This document shows, one piece after another, positions 46,359-56,421 of a stretch of 64,000 nucleotides of DNA (positions are counted from its first letter, which is position 1; every line of letters starts with the position of its first letter). The translations under genes and the position numbers were made by a program. Under the pieces are notes generated by a model. The model made no database searches and was not told where the DNA came from. It saw only the letters and a list, made by a program, of their open reading frames with translations. Source of the DNA: Selenihalanaerobacter shriftii (GTDB taxonomy: Bacteria > Bacillota > Halanaerobiia > Halobacteroidales > Acetohalobiaceae); assembly GCF_900167185.1 (NCBI RefSeq), contig NZ_FUWM01000004.1, positions 146,664 through 210,663 of the forward strand, written 5' to 3'.

Positions 46359-47906
46359 TCACTCCTCTAAGTATTTAAAAGCATTTGAAAGTCCCTTAAT
46401 CAAGTCTCCTGCTAATAAAGTATATGTAGTCTCTTCTTCTAACTTTAAATCTCCAGTTAATCCATGTAAAAAAACTCCTAATGTAGCTGCTTGATCTGCA
46501 CTTAATCCTTGAGCGATTAATCCAGTAATTATCCCAGTTAATACATCACCACTACCAGCAGTAGCCATACCTGAATTACCATTTGAATTAATATATACTC
46601 TTCCTTTCGCGGTAGCTACTACTGTAGCTGCCCCTTTTAATACTAATGTCACGTTTAAGTCTTGAGCTGTTTGAAGAGTCACCTGTACGCGATTTGCTTG
46701 AATTTCATCAATTGACTTCCCAGTTAATCTAGCCATTTCACCAGGATGAGGTGTTAAAACTGTTGGTTTACTTCTATTTGTCAGTATTCCTAAATCTTCA
46801 ATTACATTTAAACCATCCGCATCTATTACTAGCGGGATTTCTATCTTGTTTAGCATATCATGGATGATATAACTTATTTCTTCGCTTTGTGATAAGCCTG
46901 GGCCTACTGCCATAACATCTGCTGCTTTAGATAATTCCATAATCTTAGTTAATGAATTCAAACTCAAACAACATTCTCTATTTTCAGTTAAAGGTACAGT
47001 CATTACTTCTGTTAATTTTGTCTCTAAAATTGAATTTAGACTCTCAGGCATACCTAAAGTCACAATACCAGCTCCAGATTTTAAAGTGGCTAAACCACTT
47101 AATTTAGCTGCCCCAGTCATTCCCTTAGAACCTGCAATTACTACAGCATGACCAAAAGTACCTTTATGCCCAAAACAATTCCTTCTTGGTAATAGCTGTT
47201 GAGCTAAATTAGGAGTAATTAATTCCTTATTAATATGTTCAGATTCTATAACTTCTTCTGGTATACTAATATCGGCTACCTCTAATTCCCCAACATAGTT
47301 ACGACCAGGATAGAGTAATAAGCCTAATTTCGGCAACGCAAAAGTAACTGTTCTATCTGCTTTAACAGCTATTCCATGTGCTTGACCGGTATCAGCATTT
47401 AGCCCAGATGGAATATCTATAGCTAAAACTTGTGAAGTAGAATTATTAATTATACTAATTAAGTCTGGGGCTAACCCTCTTAATTCACCTTCAATACCAG
47501 TTCCCAATACACCGTCTATTATCAGATCAACATTTTTACATTTTTTGTTAAATCTTTTTAAATCTGATTTATTCTTTAATTCTACTATTTTAAAATCTAG
47601 CTTATGTAAAACACTTAAATTAATCTTAGCATCTCCACTTACATCTTGGACATCCCCTAATAAGTAAACTTTTACCTTAATTCCTATATTACTTAATAAA
47701 CGAGCGACTACAAAGCCGTCACCACCATTATTCCCTTTTCCTGCTACTACTATTACCTGAGGGTCTGAAATATTAGACAATATATCTACAGCTGCATCTG
47801 TAACTGCTTGACCAGCATTCTCCATTAAAACTACACCAGGAATTCCTACTTCTTCTATAGTTATTCTATCTAATTCCTGCATTTCACTAGCAGTAACTAA
47901 TCGCAT
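46359..47906 (-). CDS. nnrDE: Bifunctional NAD(P)HX epimerase/dehydratase
   Basis: A 515-residue repair enzyme. The N-terminal YjeF_N domain (epimerase) has VTASEMQELD and GKGNNGGDGFVVARLL. The C-terminal ADP/ATP-dependent dehydratase domain has AVGPGLSQSEE, TPHPGEMARL and GSGDVLTGI. It restores damaged NADHX and NADPHX. The frame opens at 47966, overlapping acpS. The SD AGGAGGGG, however, selects the second of two ATGs at 47906, starting MRLVTASEMQELDR. The order acpS-nnrDE is common in bacteria. Confidence 0.93.
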   Translation of the reverse strand: MRLVTASEMQELDRITIEEVGIPGVVLMENAGQAVTDAAVDILSNISDPQVIVVAGKGNNGGDGFVVARLLSNIGIKVKVYLLGDVQDVSGDAKINLSVLHKLDFKIVELKNKSDLKRFNKKCKNVDLIIDGVLGTGIEGELRGLAPDLISIINNSTSQVLAIDIPSGLNADTGQAHGIAVKADRTVTFALPKLGLLLYPGRNYVGELEVADISIPEEVIESEHINKELITPNLAQQLLPRRNCFGHKGTFGHAVVIAGSKGMTGAAKLSGLATLKSGAGIVTLGMPESLNSILETKLTEVMTVPLTENRECCLSLNSLTKIMELSKAADVMAVGPGLSQSEEISYIIHDMLNKIEIPLVIDADGLNVIEDLGILTNRSKPTVLTPHPGEMARLTGKSIDEIQANRVQVTLQTAQDLNVTLVLKGAATVVATAKGRVYINSNGNSGMATAGSGDVLTGIITGLIAQGLSADQAATLGVFLHGLTGDLKLEEETTYTLLAGDLIKGLSNAFKYLEE

Positions 47907-47928
47907 CATACCCCTCCTAAAATATCTA

Positions 47929-48309
47929 TTAAACTGTTTTTGAAGCCATTGCTTGAGCCACAGCATATTCGTCCGTATGAGAAAGACTGATTAATAATTT
48001 TTTAATACCTAAACTCTGGGCTATTTTTTTAGCTTTATCATGTAATTTAACTTCCGGTTTTCCTAATTCATCTTTGATTATCTCAATATCTGTCCACTTC
48101 ATATTTCTTAATCCTGTGCCTAATGCTTTTACTATAGCTTCTTTGGCTGCAAATCGAGCTGCAAAATGGATTGCTGCATTATTACTTTTTAAACAATAAT
48201 CTACTTCCCCATCTGTAAAAATCTTTTCTTTAAAACGTTCATCATGTTTTTTCAAACTTTGTTCAATTCTCTTTACTTCTACTATATCTACACCTATGCC
48301 ATAAATCAT
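47929..48309 (-). CDS. acpS: Holo-acyl-carrier-protein synthase
   Basis: AcpS, 126 residues, attaches the phosphopantetheine arm of CoA to acyl carrier protein. Motifs: GIGVDIVEVKR (metal-binding D near residue 8) and FAARFAAKEAIVKALGTG (E near 58). It also has the closing LISLSHTDEYAVAQA. It precedes nnrDE by 22 bp. SD GAGGAG. The length is normal. Confidence 0.95.
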   Translation of the reverse strand: MIYGIGVDIVEVKRIEQSLKKHDERFKEKIFTDGEVDYCLKSNNAAIHFAARFAAKEAIVKALGTGLRNMKWTDIEIIKDELGKPEVKLHDKAKKIAQSLGIKKLLISLSHTDEYAVAQAMASKTV

Positions 48310-48462
48310 CTTAATTACTCCTCTTTATAAATTTACTCTACTGCCTACTCATCAATAGTTTCTAATACTAATAATTATTATGCTAACTAATTTATTAATT
48401 AATTCTTTAAATATAGAATGAATCCTTTTTATATTACTAAAAAATGGGTATAAAAATAAAAA

Positions 48463-48493
48463 AACCTACGATCTAAAATTTAGACCGTAGGTT
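48463..48493 (-). terminator. Intrinsic terminator after glmS
   Basis: AACCTACGGTCTAAA/TTTAGATCGTAGGTT stem with a T-rich tail on the minus strand, about 10 bp past the glmS stop. Confidence 0.88.
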
Positions 48494-48501
48494 AGTTAAC
48501 C

Positions 48502-50334
48502 TTATTCTACTGTCACACTCTTAGCTAGATTCCGAGGTTGGTCTACATCACAACCTCTTTCTACAGCTACATGATAAGCTAATAATTGTAAAGGAACTAC
48601 TGTTAAAATAGAAGTTAATAATTCTTCAGTTGTTGGGATTTCAATAGTATGATCTAAAGATTTAAAAACTTCATCTTCATCAGATAATACTATCCCTGTT
48701 ACCGAAGCTTCTCTAGCCTGCACCTCTTTAATATTACTTAACATTTTATCCACAACAGAATTTTGAGTCGCTAAAGCTATGACCGGAACTCCTTCTTCAA
48801 TTAATGCTAAAGTCCCATGCTTTAATTCTCCTGCTGCATAAGATTCAGCATGAATATAAGAAATTTCTTTTAACTTTAAAGCACCTTCTAAAGCCACTGC
48901 ATAATCTAGGCTACGACCAATAAAGAAAGCATTTTCATATTCAGCATAATCACTAGCAAATCTCTTAATCTCACTTTCACTATCTTTAATAATCTGAGCC
49001 ACTTGATTAGGTAGTTGTTTTAAAGCTTTAATTAATCTTTTAATCTCTTCCTCAGATATAGTCTCTTTAAGTTGAGCTAAATAGATTGTTAAGAGATAAA
49101 AAACTATTAACATATTAATATAAGCCTTAGTAGAAGCCACAGCAATTTCTGGGCCAGCATGAATATAAATTACTTCATCTGCCTCTCGTGGAATCGTACT
49201 ACCAACCACATTACTAATTGCTATTACCTTAGCCCCTCTATCCTGTGCCTCTCTTAAAGCCGCCAACGTGTCCGCCGTTTCTCCTGATTGACTAACAACT
49301 ATTACTAAAGTCTTATCATTGACTAATGGATTTCTATATCTAAATTCAGAAGCAATATCTACTTCAACTGGAATCCTAACTAGATCTTCAATTAAATATT
49401 TAGCAACTAAACCTGAATGATAAGCTGTACCACAAGCCACAATATAGATTCGTTCATAATTATTAATTTCATCTGCTGCAAGATTCAATTCATCTAAAAT
49501 TACTTGACTATTACCATTACTTAACCTACCACTAATTGCTCTTCGTAAGGACTCTGGTTGTTCATGAATCTCTTTTAACATGAAATGATCATACCCAGCT
49601 TTTTCAGCCATACCAGGATCCCAATCAACTGTGAAAATTTCTTTATTAATTAATTCTCCATTAACAGTTAATACCTTTACTCCTTCTTTAGTAATAACTG
49701 CCATCTCCTCATCATCTAAGATATAAACCTGATTAGTATGCTTTAAAATAGCTGGAATATCAGAAGCAACAAAATACTCACCATGTTTTAGCCCAACAAT
49801 TAAGGGACTATCCTGCCTAACAGCCACTAACTTTTCTGGTTCATTAGCCGTTAAAGCTACAAAAGCATAAGAACCTTCCAATTCCTCTATTACCTCTTGA
49901 ATCGTTCTTCCTAAATCACCATTATAATACTCCTCGATTAAGTGAACAATTACTTCTGTATCAGTCTCTGATCTAAATTGATGTCCCTGACTTTGTAATC
50001 GCTCCTTTAAAGATAAATAATTCTCAATAATACCATTATGAACCACTACAAATTTCCCATTACAGCTAGTGTGCGGATGAGAATTTGGGATTGAAGGTTT
50101 ACCATGAGTTGCCCAACGAGTATGTCCAATCCCAATCTTCCCTTTAGGATCTTCCTTAGCAACTAATTCTTCTAAGTTTTCTAACTTTCCTACTTGCTTA
50201 TATATATTAATATCCCCTTCATGATAAAGTGCAATACCTGCTGAATCATAACCACGATATTCTAATTTATTTAAACCATCCGTCAAAATAGAACTTGCCG
50301 TTTCTTCTCCTATATAACCGACAATTCCACACAT
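48502..50334 (-). CDS. glmS: Glutamine-fructose-6-phosphate aminotransferase
   Basis: Makes glucosamine-6-phosphate for cell-wall synthesis. The N-terminal glutaminase begins MCGIVGYIG with catalytic Cys2. The isomerase part has two SIS domains, including VSQSGETADTLAALREA and ASTKAYINML. The C-terminus is DQPRNLAKSVTVE. The 610 residues are standard. A glmS ribozyme lies directly upstream. SD GGAGG precedes the ATG. The neighbour glmM supplies the next step of the same pathway. Confidence 0.97.
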   Translation of the reverse strand: MCGIVGYIGEETASSILTDGLNKLEYRGYDSAGIALYHEGDINIYKQVGKLENLEELVAKEDPKGKIGIGHTRWATHGKPSIPNSHPHTSCNGKFVVVHNGIIENYLSLKERLQSQGHQFRSETDTEVIVHLIEEYYNGDLGRTIQEVIEELEGSYAFVALTANEPEKLVAVRQDSPLIVGLKHGEYFVASDIPAILKHTNQVYILDDEEMAVITKEGVKVLTVNGELINKEIFTVDWDPGMAEKAGYDHFMLKEIHEQPESLRRAISGRLSNGNSQVILDELNLAADEINNYERIYIVACGTAYHSGLVAKYLIEDLVRIPVEVDIASEFRYRNPLVNDKTLVIVVSQSGETADTLAALREAQDRGAKVIAISNVVGSTIPREADEVIYIHAGPEIAVASTKAYINMLIVFYLLTIYLAQLKETISEEEIKRLIKALKQLPNQVAQIIKDSESEIKRFASDYAEYENAFFIGRSLDYAVALEGALKLKEISYIHAESYAAGELKHGTLALIEEGVPVIALATQNSVVDKMLSNIKEVQAREASVTGIVLSDEDEVFKSLDHTIEIPTTEELLTSILTVVPLQLLAYHVAVERGCDVDQPRNLAKSVTVE

Positions 50335-50375
50335 ATATGGTTAAGCCTCCATATTCTATTTATTATTTGTTAGTT

Positions 50376-50512
50376 TAACTCCCGTTACTCCTATGGTCTC
50401 CTATAGGGTTTAAACAGTTAATTAAGGTAGCTAACTCTACCTAGAGGCATCCGCCGAAAACTCGATCACCTCTTCCTCGTCAACTTAGATTTAACTAAGT
50501 TCGGGCGCTATA
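50376..50512 (-). ncRNA. glmS ribozyme (glucosamine-6-phosphate-activated)
   Basis: The minus strand starts AGCGCCCGAACT at about 50511 (cleavage is known to occur just 5' of this), followed by GTTGACGAGGAAGAGGTGATC, shown in part. It then has TTTTCGGCGGATGCCTC and the closing GGGAGTTAAAC near 50376. These match the conserved catalytic core. Cleavage should lower glmS expression when GlcN6P is high. Confidence 0.96.
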
Positions 50513-50564
50513 ATTATTAATTGACAATTAAAAAATTCACATAACCTCATAATCAATTTATCAA

Positions 50565-51905
50565 CTAATTCAATTCTTCCCTAATTACATCTGCTATTTC
50601 ATTTGCTAATTCTTCTAACTGTGCCTTCTCTTTTCCTTCTACCATAACTCTAATGACAGGTTCTGTACCTGATGCTCTAACGAAGACACGACCATCATTG
50701 CCTAGCTGAGCTTCTACTTCTTTGATAACAGTTTGAATCTCTTGATTAGTCTCCCACTCTCCCTTCTTTTTTACTTTTACATTTACTAATAACTGTGGGA
50801 AAGGTCTCATTACTTTAGCTAATTCTGATAATGATTTTTCAGTTTCAACCATAACCTTAATTAACTGAAGAGCTGTCATTATACCATCACCGGTAGTATT
50901 ATAATCTAGGAAGATAATATGACCTGATTTCTCCCCTCCTAATTTATAACCTTGATCTAACATCTCAGCTAATACATATCGATCTCCATTCCTAGTAGTT
51001 ACTACTTTTCCACCTAATTCAGTTAAGGATTCATGCAAACCTAAGTTACTATATTTAGTAGCTACTATAGTTTCTTTCGGTAACTCACCTTTTTCAATCA
51101 AATGTCGACCACAAATAGCCATAATTAGGTCACCATCTATTATATTTCCATTTTCATCAGTAGCAATAGTACGGTCAGCATCACCGTCATGAGCGATTCC
51201 TAAATCAGCTTGTTGCTCTATAACTATCTTCTGTAATCGCTCTGGATGAGTAGAACCACTATTAACATTAATATTAGTACCATCAGGTTCATGATTTAAT
51301 GCTACAACATCCGCCCCTAATTCTTCTAATACCTTTGGAGCTAATTCTGAAGCAGCTCCATTAGCAGTATCTACAACTACTTTCATTCCAGAAAAGTCTA
51401 TATTTATTATTTCCTTAGCATATTCTAAATAAGATACTAAAGGATCAAGCAATTCTTTAACTCTTCCAACCTCTAATCCAGTTGGTTGTGGTAATCTGTC
51501 TAACTTATTAAATATTATTTCTTCAATTTCATCTTCTATTTGATCTGAAAGTTTAAATCCATCATTCTTAAAGAACTTAATCCCATTATCAGCTACAGGA
51601 TTATGTGAAGCCGAAATCATAATTCCACCATCAACATCTGATTTTTTTGTTAAATAAGATACCACTGGTGTAGGTACAACTCCTACTTTTAAAACATCAG
51701 CACCTATAGAATTAATTCCAGCTATTAAAGCTGCTTCTAACATGTCTCCTGAAATCCTAGTATCTTTTCCAATTAAGATAGTAGGCCGCTTAATATCTTT
51801 AGTTAATCTATAAGTACCTGCTTTTCCTAATTTATAAACTAATTCGGGAGTTAATTTTTGATTAGCAACTCCTCTTACTCCATCAGTTCCAAATAATCTT
51901 CCCAT
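50565..51905 (-). CDS. glmM: Phosphoglucosamine mutase
   Basis: GlmM, 446 residues, converts glucosamine-6-phosphate to glucosamine-1-phosphate. The phosphoserine site is SASHNP (S100), the metal loop is DGDADR, and the sugar-binding GEKSGHI is present. The C-terminal domain contains [15 protein letters not shown]. It begins with GTDGVRG. It precedes the glmS ribozyme by about 55 bp. SD AAAGGGGTG. Confidence 0.96.
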   Translation of the reverse strand: MGRLFGTDGVRGVANQKLTPELVYKLGKAGTYRLTKDIKRPTILIGKDTRISGDMLEAALIAGINSIGADVLKVGVVPTPVVSYLTKKSDVDGGIMISASHNPVADNGIKFFKNDGFKLSDQIEDEIEEIIFNKLDRLPQPTGLEVGRVKELLDPLVSYLEYAKEIINIDFSGMKVVVDTANGAASELAPKVLEELGADVVALNHEPDGTNINVNSGSTHPERLQKIVIEQQADLGIAHDGDADRTIATDENGNIIDGDLIMAICGRHLIEKGELPKETIVATKYSNLGLHESLTELGGKVVTTRNGDRYVLAEMLDQGYKLGGEKSGHIIFLDYNTTGDGIMTALQLIKVMVETEKSLSELAKVMRPFPQLLVNVKVKKKGEWETNQEIQTVIKEVEAQLGNDGRVFVRASGTEPVIRVMVEGKEKAQLEELANEIADVIREELN

Positions 51906-51936
51906 CCTTTCACCCCTTTTTAATATACCACACTTT

Positions 51937-51966
51937 ATTATATGTTAATTTAAACACAAATGTCAA
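51937..51966 (-). promoter_or_regulatory. Vegetative promoter of glmM
   Basis: TTGACA and TATAAT with an 18-bp spacer on the minus strand, about 30 bp upstream of the glmM start. Confidence 0.85.
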
Positions 51967-51991
51967 TTCCAAAAGATAACAAACTAATAAT

Positions 51992-52750
51992 CTATTTTGT
52001 AATTGTATTAACTAGGCTCCCAATCCCTTCAATTTTAACTTCTATTTTATCACTCAGCTTTACTTCACCTACTCCTGGTGGAGTTCCAGTAGCAATTACA
52101 TCACCAGGGTTTAAGGTCATAATCTGTGAAATAAAGCTAATAATCTCTTTTATGCTAAAGATCATTTGAGATGTATTAGAATCCTGCTTAAGTGAATCAT
52201 TTTGATATAACTGAATCTTTAATTCATTAGGGTTTATATCATTTACAATAACTGGCCCTAATGGTGAAAAAGTATCAAAAGACTTAGCCCTAGTCCATTG
52301 CCCATCCTTAGTCTGTAAATCTCTTGCTGTTACATCATTAAAACAAGTATAACCTAATATGTAATCTTCTACTTCTTCAATAGTTAAATCTTTAGCTTCT
52401 TTTTTCATAACTACAGCTATTTCTGCCTCATAATCTACTTGACTACTCATCTGTGGATAATTAATTTCATCCTCCGGTCCAATTACTGAAGTAGACGGTT
52501 TCATAAATATTACAGGTTCTTCTGGTAATTCCATATTAAGCTCTTTGGCATGATCTAAATAATTCAAACCTACACAAATTATTTTACTAGGTTGACAAGG
52601 AGTTAATAATTCTACATTTGCTAAATCATAATACTCCTCAGTTAATTCATAATCTGTCTTAATATCACCTTGAATAGCTCTTATTTTATCATTTTCATTT
52701 AAAATTCCCAATTGAATTTTTGCATCCTTTCTAAATCTAACAAACTTCAC
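51992..52750 (-). CDS. Fumarylacetoacetate hydrolase (FAH)-family protein
   Basis: A FAH-fold hydrolase or decarboxylase of about 252 residues. The conserved core is KIICVGLNYLDHAKELN, FMKPSTSVIGPED, and the metal site DYEAEIAVVMKKEAKD. The C-terminal GDVIATGTPPGVG is typical of the oxaloacetate decarboxylase/acylpyruvase-like group. The substrate is not predictable. A GTG at 52759 is close to the SD; the second GTG at 52750 (MKFVRFRK) is spaced better and is my choice. No pathway neighbour suggests a role. Confidence 0.85.
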   Translation of the reverse strand: MKFVRFRKDAKIQLGILNENDKIRAIQGDIKTDYELTEEYYDLANVELLTPCQPSKIICVGLNYLDHAKELNMELPEEPVIFMKPSTSVIGPEDEINYPQMSSQVDYEAEIAVVMKKEAKDLTIEEVEDYILGYTCFNDVTARDLQTKDGQWTRAKSFDTFSPLGPVIVNDINPNELKIQLYQNDSLKQDSNTSQMIFSIKEIISFISQIMTLNPGDVIATGTPPGVGEVKLSDKIEVKIEGIGSLVNTITK

Positions 52751-52853
52751 GCTTCTCACCTGCTTTCCATTTATTAGTATTGGAAACTAATAAGTGTATT
52801 AATCACTAACTAATGAACAGTTGTTATTTTATCTATATATTTTCATGCCTTTT

Positions 52854-52911
52854 AAATTTGCAAACTTGTCCAATCTAAAGTTCAAAGCTGACTGTGAACT
52901 TATGCAAATTT
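52854..52911. repeat. Hairpin-element copy inside AAATTTGCA/TGCAAATTT arms
   Basis: A further copy of the dispersed hairpin (minus strand TTCACAGTCAGC, then TTTGAACTTTAGATTGGAC), here bracketed by a perfect AAATTTGCA...TGCAAATTT inverted repeat. It lies in the cimA-FAH gap beyond the cimA terminator. The remainder of the 52760-53080 stretch holds only this and the terminator at 53015. Confidence 0.6.
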
Positions 52912-53014
52912 ATATCTTTTAGTTTGAAAGCTTAGTACTTGGTTACATTTAGTATAATTTTACTATATTTAGATTGAAAATTAAAGATAATTCAATAGAA
53001 ATTAATAAAAACAT

Positions 53015-53041
53015 TAAAAAAGCAGAGTATTTTACCCTGCT
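53015..53041 (-). terminator. Intrinsic terminator of the ilv-leu-cimA operon
   Basis: GCAGGGTAAAATACTCTGC stem followed by TTTTTT on the minus strand. It lies 154-180 bp after the cimA stop, beyond the duplicated cimA tail. Confidence 0.85.
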
Positions 53042-53080
53042 TCTTTTTCATATTATTATTTAAATTGCAATTTCATATAT

Positions 53081-53248
53081 ACATTAATTGTTTTCCTTGA
53101 GCTTGATCCCATATTCTATGCTGTCTCTTACAGCCTGTAAAAATCAACAGGCTGACGTGAATGAGATTTATCTGCTATCCTCTAAATATATACTTTAATT
53201 GTCTCCTTTTAGCTTGATCCCATATTCAATGCTATCTACGAGAGCCTG
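53081..53248 (-). repeat. Duplicated cimA 3' end flanking a hairpin element
   Basis: Positions 53081-53137 repeat the cimA 3' end (53192-53248) with a 111-bp offset. The downstream copy reads [21 protein letters not shown]; the gene reads [21 protein letters not shown]. Between them is the hairpin CAGCCTGT...ACAGGCTG (53131-53154) and the flank ATTCACGT. Confidence 0.88.
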
Positions 53249-54757
53249 CCAACTTGCTTCAATGATATTAGTGGAAGCACCAACAGTTCCCCAGCTCTCA
53301 TGACCGTCACTCGATTCTATTAATACTCTAACCTTAGCAGCAGTTCCATCATTACCATCTAGTACCCGTACTTTATAATCGATTAAATGAATTTCTTCTA
53401 AAACAGGATAAAACTCTATTAAAGCTTTTCTTAAAGCACTATCTAAAGCATTAACTGGACCACCGCCTTCGGCTGCTGTATGAACCATTTGATTATTAAC
53501 TTTAACTTTAATAGTTGCTTCTGAATTAGGAGTTAATCCTTCGGTTTTTTCTGTAATTATTCTACATCCTTCTAATTCAAATAATTTTTGATAAGTCCCC
53601 ATTGCCTTTTTCATTAAAATTTCAAAGGAAGCCTCTGCCCCTTCAAATTGATAGCCTTGGTGTTCTAATGTTTTAATCTTATCTAATACTTGAGTGATTT
53701 CTTCAGTATCTTTATCTAACTCAATCCCAAACTCTTGAGCTTTGTAAATTAAGTTGCTCTTACCAGATAATTCTGAAACTAATACTTTACGAGAGTTACC
53801 AACTATTTCTGGTTTTAGATGTTCATAAGTTTCAGGATTTCGCATTAGTGCACTAACATGAATACCACCTTTATGTGCAAAAGCACTATCTCCTACATAA
53901 GGCTTATGTGCTGGTGGATTTAGATTAGCCACTTCACTAATATATCTTGATACTTCTGTCAATTTAGCTAATTGCTCATCAGTAACAACATCAATTCCTT
54001 TTTTTAATTTCAAATTTGGTATTAGAGAACTCAAATTAGCATTTCCACAACGTTCTCCATAACCATTTATAGTTCCTTGCACTTGACTAACACCAGTCTG
54101 TAATGCTACTAAAGAATTAGCCACTGCCACATCAGAATCATTATGAGCATGAATTCCTAATGGTAAATCAACTTTAGACTTAACTTCTTCAATTATTTCC
54201 TTAAGTTTTAAAGGCAAGGTTCCACCATTAGTATCACAAAGAATTATTGTGTCGGCACCACCATCAACTGCAGCTTGTAAAGTCTTTAAAGTATATTCTT
54301 TATTATTAAGATAAGCATCGAAAAAGTGTTCTGCATCATAAAATACAGTTAGTCCTTGCTCTTTAAGATAACTAATAGTATCTTCAATCATTGCTAAATT
54401 CTCATCCAAGGTGGTTTCTAAAGCATCTGTCACATGTAAATCCCAACTCTTACCGAATATTGTAACAATTTCAACACCTGATGCCACAATGGCCTTAACA
54501 TTAGCATCATCTTTTACTTCAACTCCAGGTTTTCTAGTACTACCAAAGGCTGTTATCTTAGCATTCTTTAATGAAAGTTCCTGTACCTTTTGAAAATAAT
54601 CTATATCCTTAGGATTAGAACCTGGCCATCCTCCTTCTATATAATCCACACCTAAATCATCTAAGCGTTCAGTAACCTTTAATTTATCATCTGTTGAATA
54701 AGATATTCCTTCTCTTTGTGTCCCGTCACGTAAGGTTGTATCATATAATTTAACCAT
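53195..54757 (-). CDS. cimA: Citramalate synthase
   Basis: A 520-residue enzyme of the DRE-TIM/isopropylmalate synthase group that joins pyruvate and acetyl-CoA to (R)-citramalate, giving isoleucine without threonine. The start [20 protein letters not shown] and [10 protein letters not shown] are typical of CimA (leuA-like enzymes read differently). [13 protein letters not shown] holds the metal-binding histidines, and the C-terminal LeuA-type regulatory domain ends [11 protein letters not shown]. It is the last gene of the ilv-leu operon. SD AGAGGTG. The 3' end is duplicated downstream. Confidence 0.93.
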   Translation of the reverse strand: MVKLYDTTLRDGTQREGISYSTDDKLKVTERLDDLGVDYIEGGWPGSNPKDIDYFQKVQELSLKNAKITAFGSTRKPGVEVKDDANVKAIVASGVEIVTIFGKSWDLHVTDALETTLDENLAMIEDTISYLKEQGLTVFYDAEHFFDAYLNNKEYTLKTLQAAVDGGADTIILCDTNGGTLPLKLKEIIEEVKSKVDLPLGIHAHNDSDVAVANSLVALQTGVSQVQGTINGYGERCGNANLSSLIPNLKLKKGIDVVTDEQLAKLTEVSRYISEVANLNPPAHKPYVGDSAFAHKGGIHVSALMRNPETYEHLKPEIVGNSRKVLVSELSGKSNLIYKAQEFGIELDKDTEEITQVLDKIKTLEHQGYQFEGAEASFEILMKKAMGTYQKLFELEGCRIITEKTEGLTPNSEATIKVKVNNQMVHTAAEGGGPVNALDSALRKALIEFYPVLEEIHLIDYKVRVLDGNDGTAAKVRVLIESSDGHESWGTVGASTNIIEASWQALVDSIEYGIKLKGDN

Positions 54758-54829
54758 ATTAACACCTCTCTTCCCACAACAAAATCTAACATAATCGTCA
54801 TAATAAACTGAAAAATAATGTTCATACCC

Positions 54830-54845
54830 AGCCTACAATAAGGCT
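54830..54845. repeat. Small AGCCT...AGGCT hairpin in the leuB-cimA gap
   Basis: A short stem-loop (AGCCT-ACAATA-AGGCT) resembling the dispersed hairpin core; no duplicated gene tail was found beside it. Confidence 0.4.
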
Positions 54846-54880
54846 AGATATTATATGCAAAATTAATCTTTATTCATAAC

Positions 54881-55927
54881 TTATAATAAATTACTGATAT
54901 AATCTCCAGCTTCAGCAGTCGATAAATCGCCACCCATATCAGCAGTTACTTTATTATCTTCTAAAGCCTGTTTAATAGCATCTTCAATTCTAGCTGCCTC
55001 TTCTGAATGACCTAAAACTTCAACCATCATTTGAGCTGCTAAAATAGCTGCTATTGGATTAGCAATATTTTGCCCAGCAATATCTGGAGCTGAACCATGA
55101 ACAGGTTCAAACATAGAAACACCATCAGGATTGATATTACCAGAAACCGCCAATCCCATGCCACCTTGTAATTCAGCACCTAAATCAGTAATTATATCTC
55201 CAAACATATTACAAGTAACTACTACATCAAAGTCCTCCGGATTACGCACCATCTTCATTGTCATAGCATCTACTAACATATGATCAGGCTCTACATCTGA
55301 ATACTCTGGTGCTACATCATCAAATGCTCTCTGCCAAAGACTATGGGCATAAGTTAAAACATTCCTTTTATCGCAAACAGTTAACTTCTTAGCTTCATCT
55401 CTCTGTTGAGTATATTCAAATGCATATCTAATAACTCGTTCTACTCCTTTGCGAGTGTTAACCATCTCTTGAGTAGCTACTTCATCTGGGGTATCCTTCT
55501 TTAAAACTCCTCCAAATCCAGCATAAAGCCCTTCTGTGTTTTCTCTAACTACTACAAAATTAATATCTTCACCTTGTGTATCTTTAAGCGGAGTAAACTT
55601 CTCATCCAATAACTTAATAGGCCTTAGATTAACATACTGATCAAAAGAGAAACGTAAATCAAGTAAGATTCCTTTTTCTAAAACTCCAGGCTCTACTCGT
55701 GGATCACCAACTGCTCCTAGATAAATAGCATCAAAATCTGCTAATTCTTCTTTAACTTCATCAGTTACTAACTCTCCTGTCTCTAAGTAGTGATCTGCAC
55801 CTAAATTAAAATCTTCAAACTTAAAATCTAAATCAGAACTATCTGCCAAGGCCTTTAAGACTTTAACTCCTTCTGTTGTTACTTCAGGACCGATTCCATC
55901 ACCAGGAATTACTGCTATTTTATACAT
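54881..55927 (-). CDS. leuB: 3-isopropylmalate dehydrogenase
   Basis: A 348-residue NAD-dependent dehydrogenase of the leucine branch. Features: IPGDGIGPEV, NLRPIKLL, VVRENTEGLYAG, CDKRNVL and the metal-binding MFGDIITDLGAEL. The C-terminal NAD-binding part has EPVHGSAPDIAGQNIANP. The segment LDLRFSFDQYVNLRP is of the LeuB form with an Arg-rich substrate loop, as also seen in actinobacterial enzymes. The start overlaps the leuD stop by 1 bp (TAATG). In this operon it may also act on the citramalate branch. Confidence 0.94.
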   Translation of the reverse strand: MYKIAVIPGDGIGPEVTTEGVKVLKALADSSDLDFKFEDFNLGADHYLETGELVTDEVKEELADFDAIYLGAVGDPRVEPGVLEKGILLDLRFSFDQYVNLRPIKLLDEKFTPLKDTQGEDINFVVVRENTEGLYAGFGGVLKKDTPDEVATQEMVNTRKGVERVIRYAFEYTQQRDEAKKLTVCDKRNVLTYAHSLWQRAFDDVAPEYSDVEPDHMLVDAMTMKMVRNPEDFDVVVTCNMFGDIITDLGAELQGGMGLAVSGNINPDGVSMFEPVHGSAPDIAGQNIANPIAAILAAQMMVEVLGHSEEAARIEDAIKQALEDNKVTADMGGDLSTAEAGDYISNLL

Positions 55928-56421
55928 TATTTCTCCACCTTCTTTGCAACATATTTAATTAATCCACCAGATTCTATGATCTCTTGCATAAATTCAGGAA
56001 AAGGTTCTGCCTGATAAACCTCATCTTTAGTTAAATTCTTAATCTCACCAGATTCAACCTCTACTTCTACTTGGTCTCCCTCTTCAATACCTTCTACAGC
56101 ATCTTCAGATTCTAAAATAGGAAGACCAATATTAATTGAATTCCTATAAAAAATTCGGGCAAATGATTTAGCAATTACACAAGAAACTCCAGATGCTTTG
56201 ATTGCCAAGGGAGCATGTTCTCTAGAGCTACCACATCCAAAGTTCTTCTCAGCTACTATTACATCTCCTTCTGTCATCTTATCTACAAAATCTTCATCCA
56301 AATCTTCTAAGCAATACTTTGCCAATTCAGATGGATCAGAAGTATTTAAATAACGAGCTGGAATAATTACATCTGTGTCTATATCATCTCCATATTTCCA
56401 TGTCTGACCTTTCAATTTCAT
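55927..56421 (-). CDS. leuD: 3-isopropylmalate dehydratase small subunit
   Basis: A 164-residue swivel-domain subunit that joins LeuC to isomerise isopropylmalate (and probably citramalate). Motifs: [11 protein letters not shown] and [12 protein letters not shown]. The length is the short LeuD form. It overlaps leuB by 1 bp and is immediately adjacent to leuC. SD GAGGAGG lies within the leuC end. Confidence 0.95.
   Translation of the reverse strand: MKLKGQTWKYGDDIDTDVIIPARYLNTSDPSELAKYCLEDLDEDFVDKMTEGDVIVAEKNFGCGSSREHAPLAIKASGVSCVIAKSFARIFYRNSINIGLPILESEDAVEGIEEGDQVEVEVESGEIKNLTKDEVYQAEPFPEFMQEIIESGGLIKYVAKKVEK

Noticed and set aside
47909..47966. Longer NnrDE start overlapping acpS
   Set aside because: The SD AGGAGGGG lies inside the extension and points to 47906.
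54830..54845. Fifth gene-tail duplication (leuB)
   Set aside because: The hairpin core is present but no copy of the leuB end is found about 111 bp downstream.
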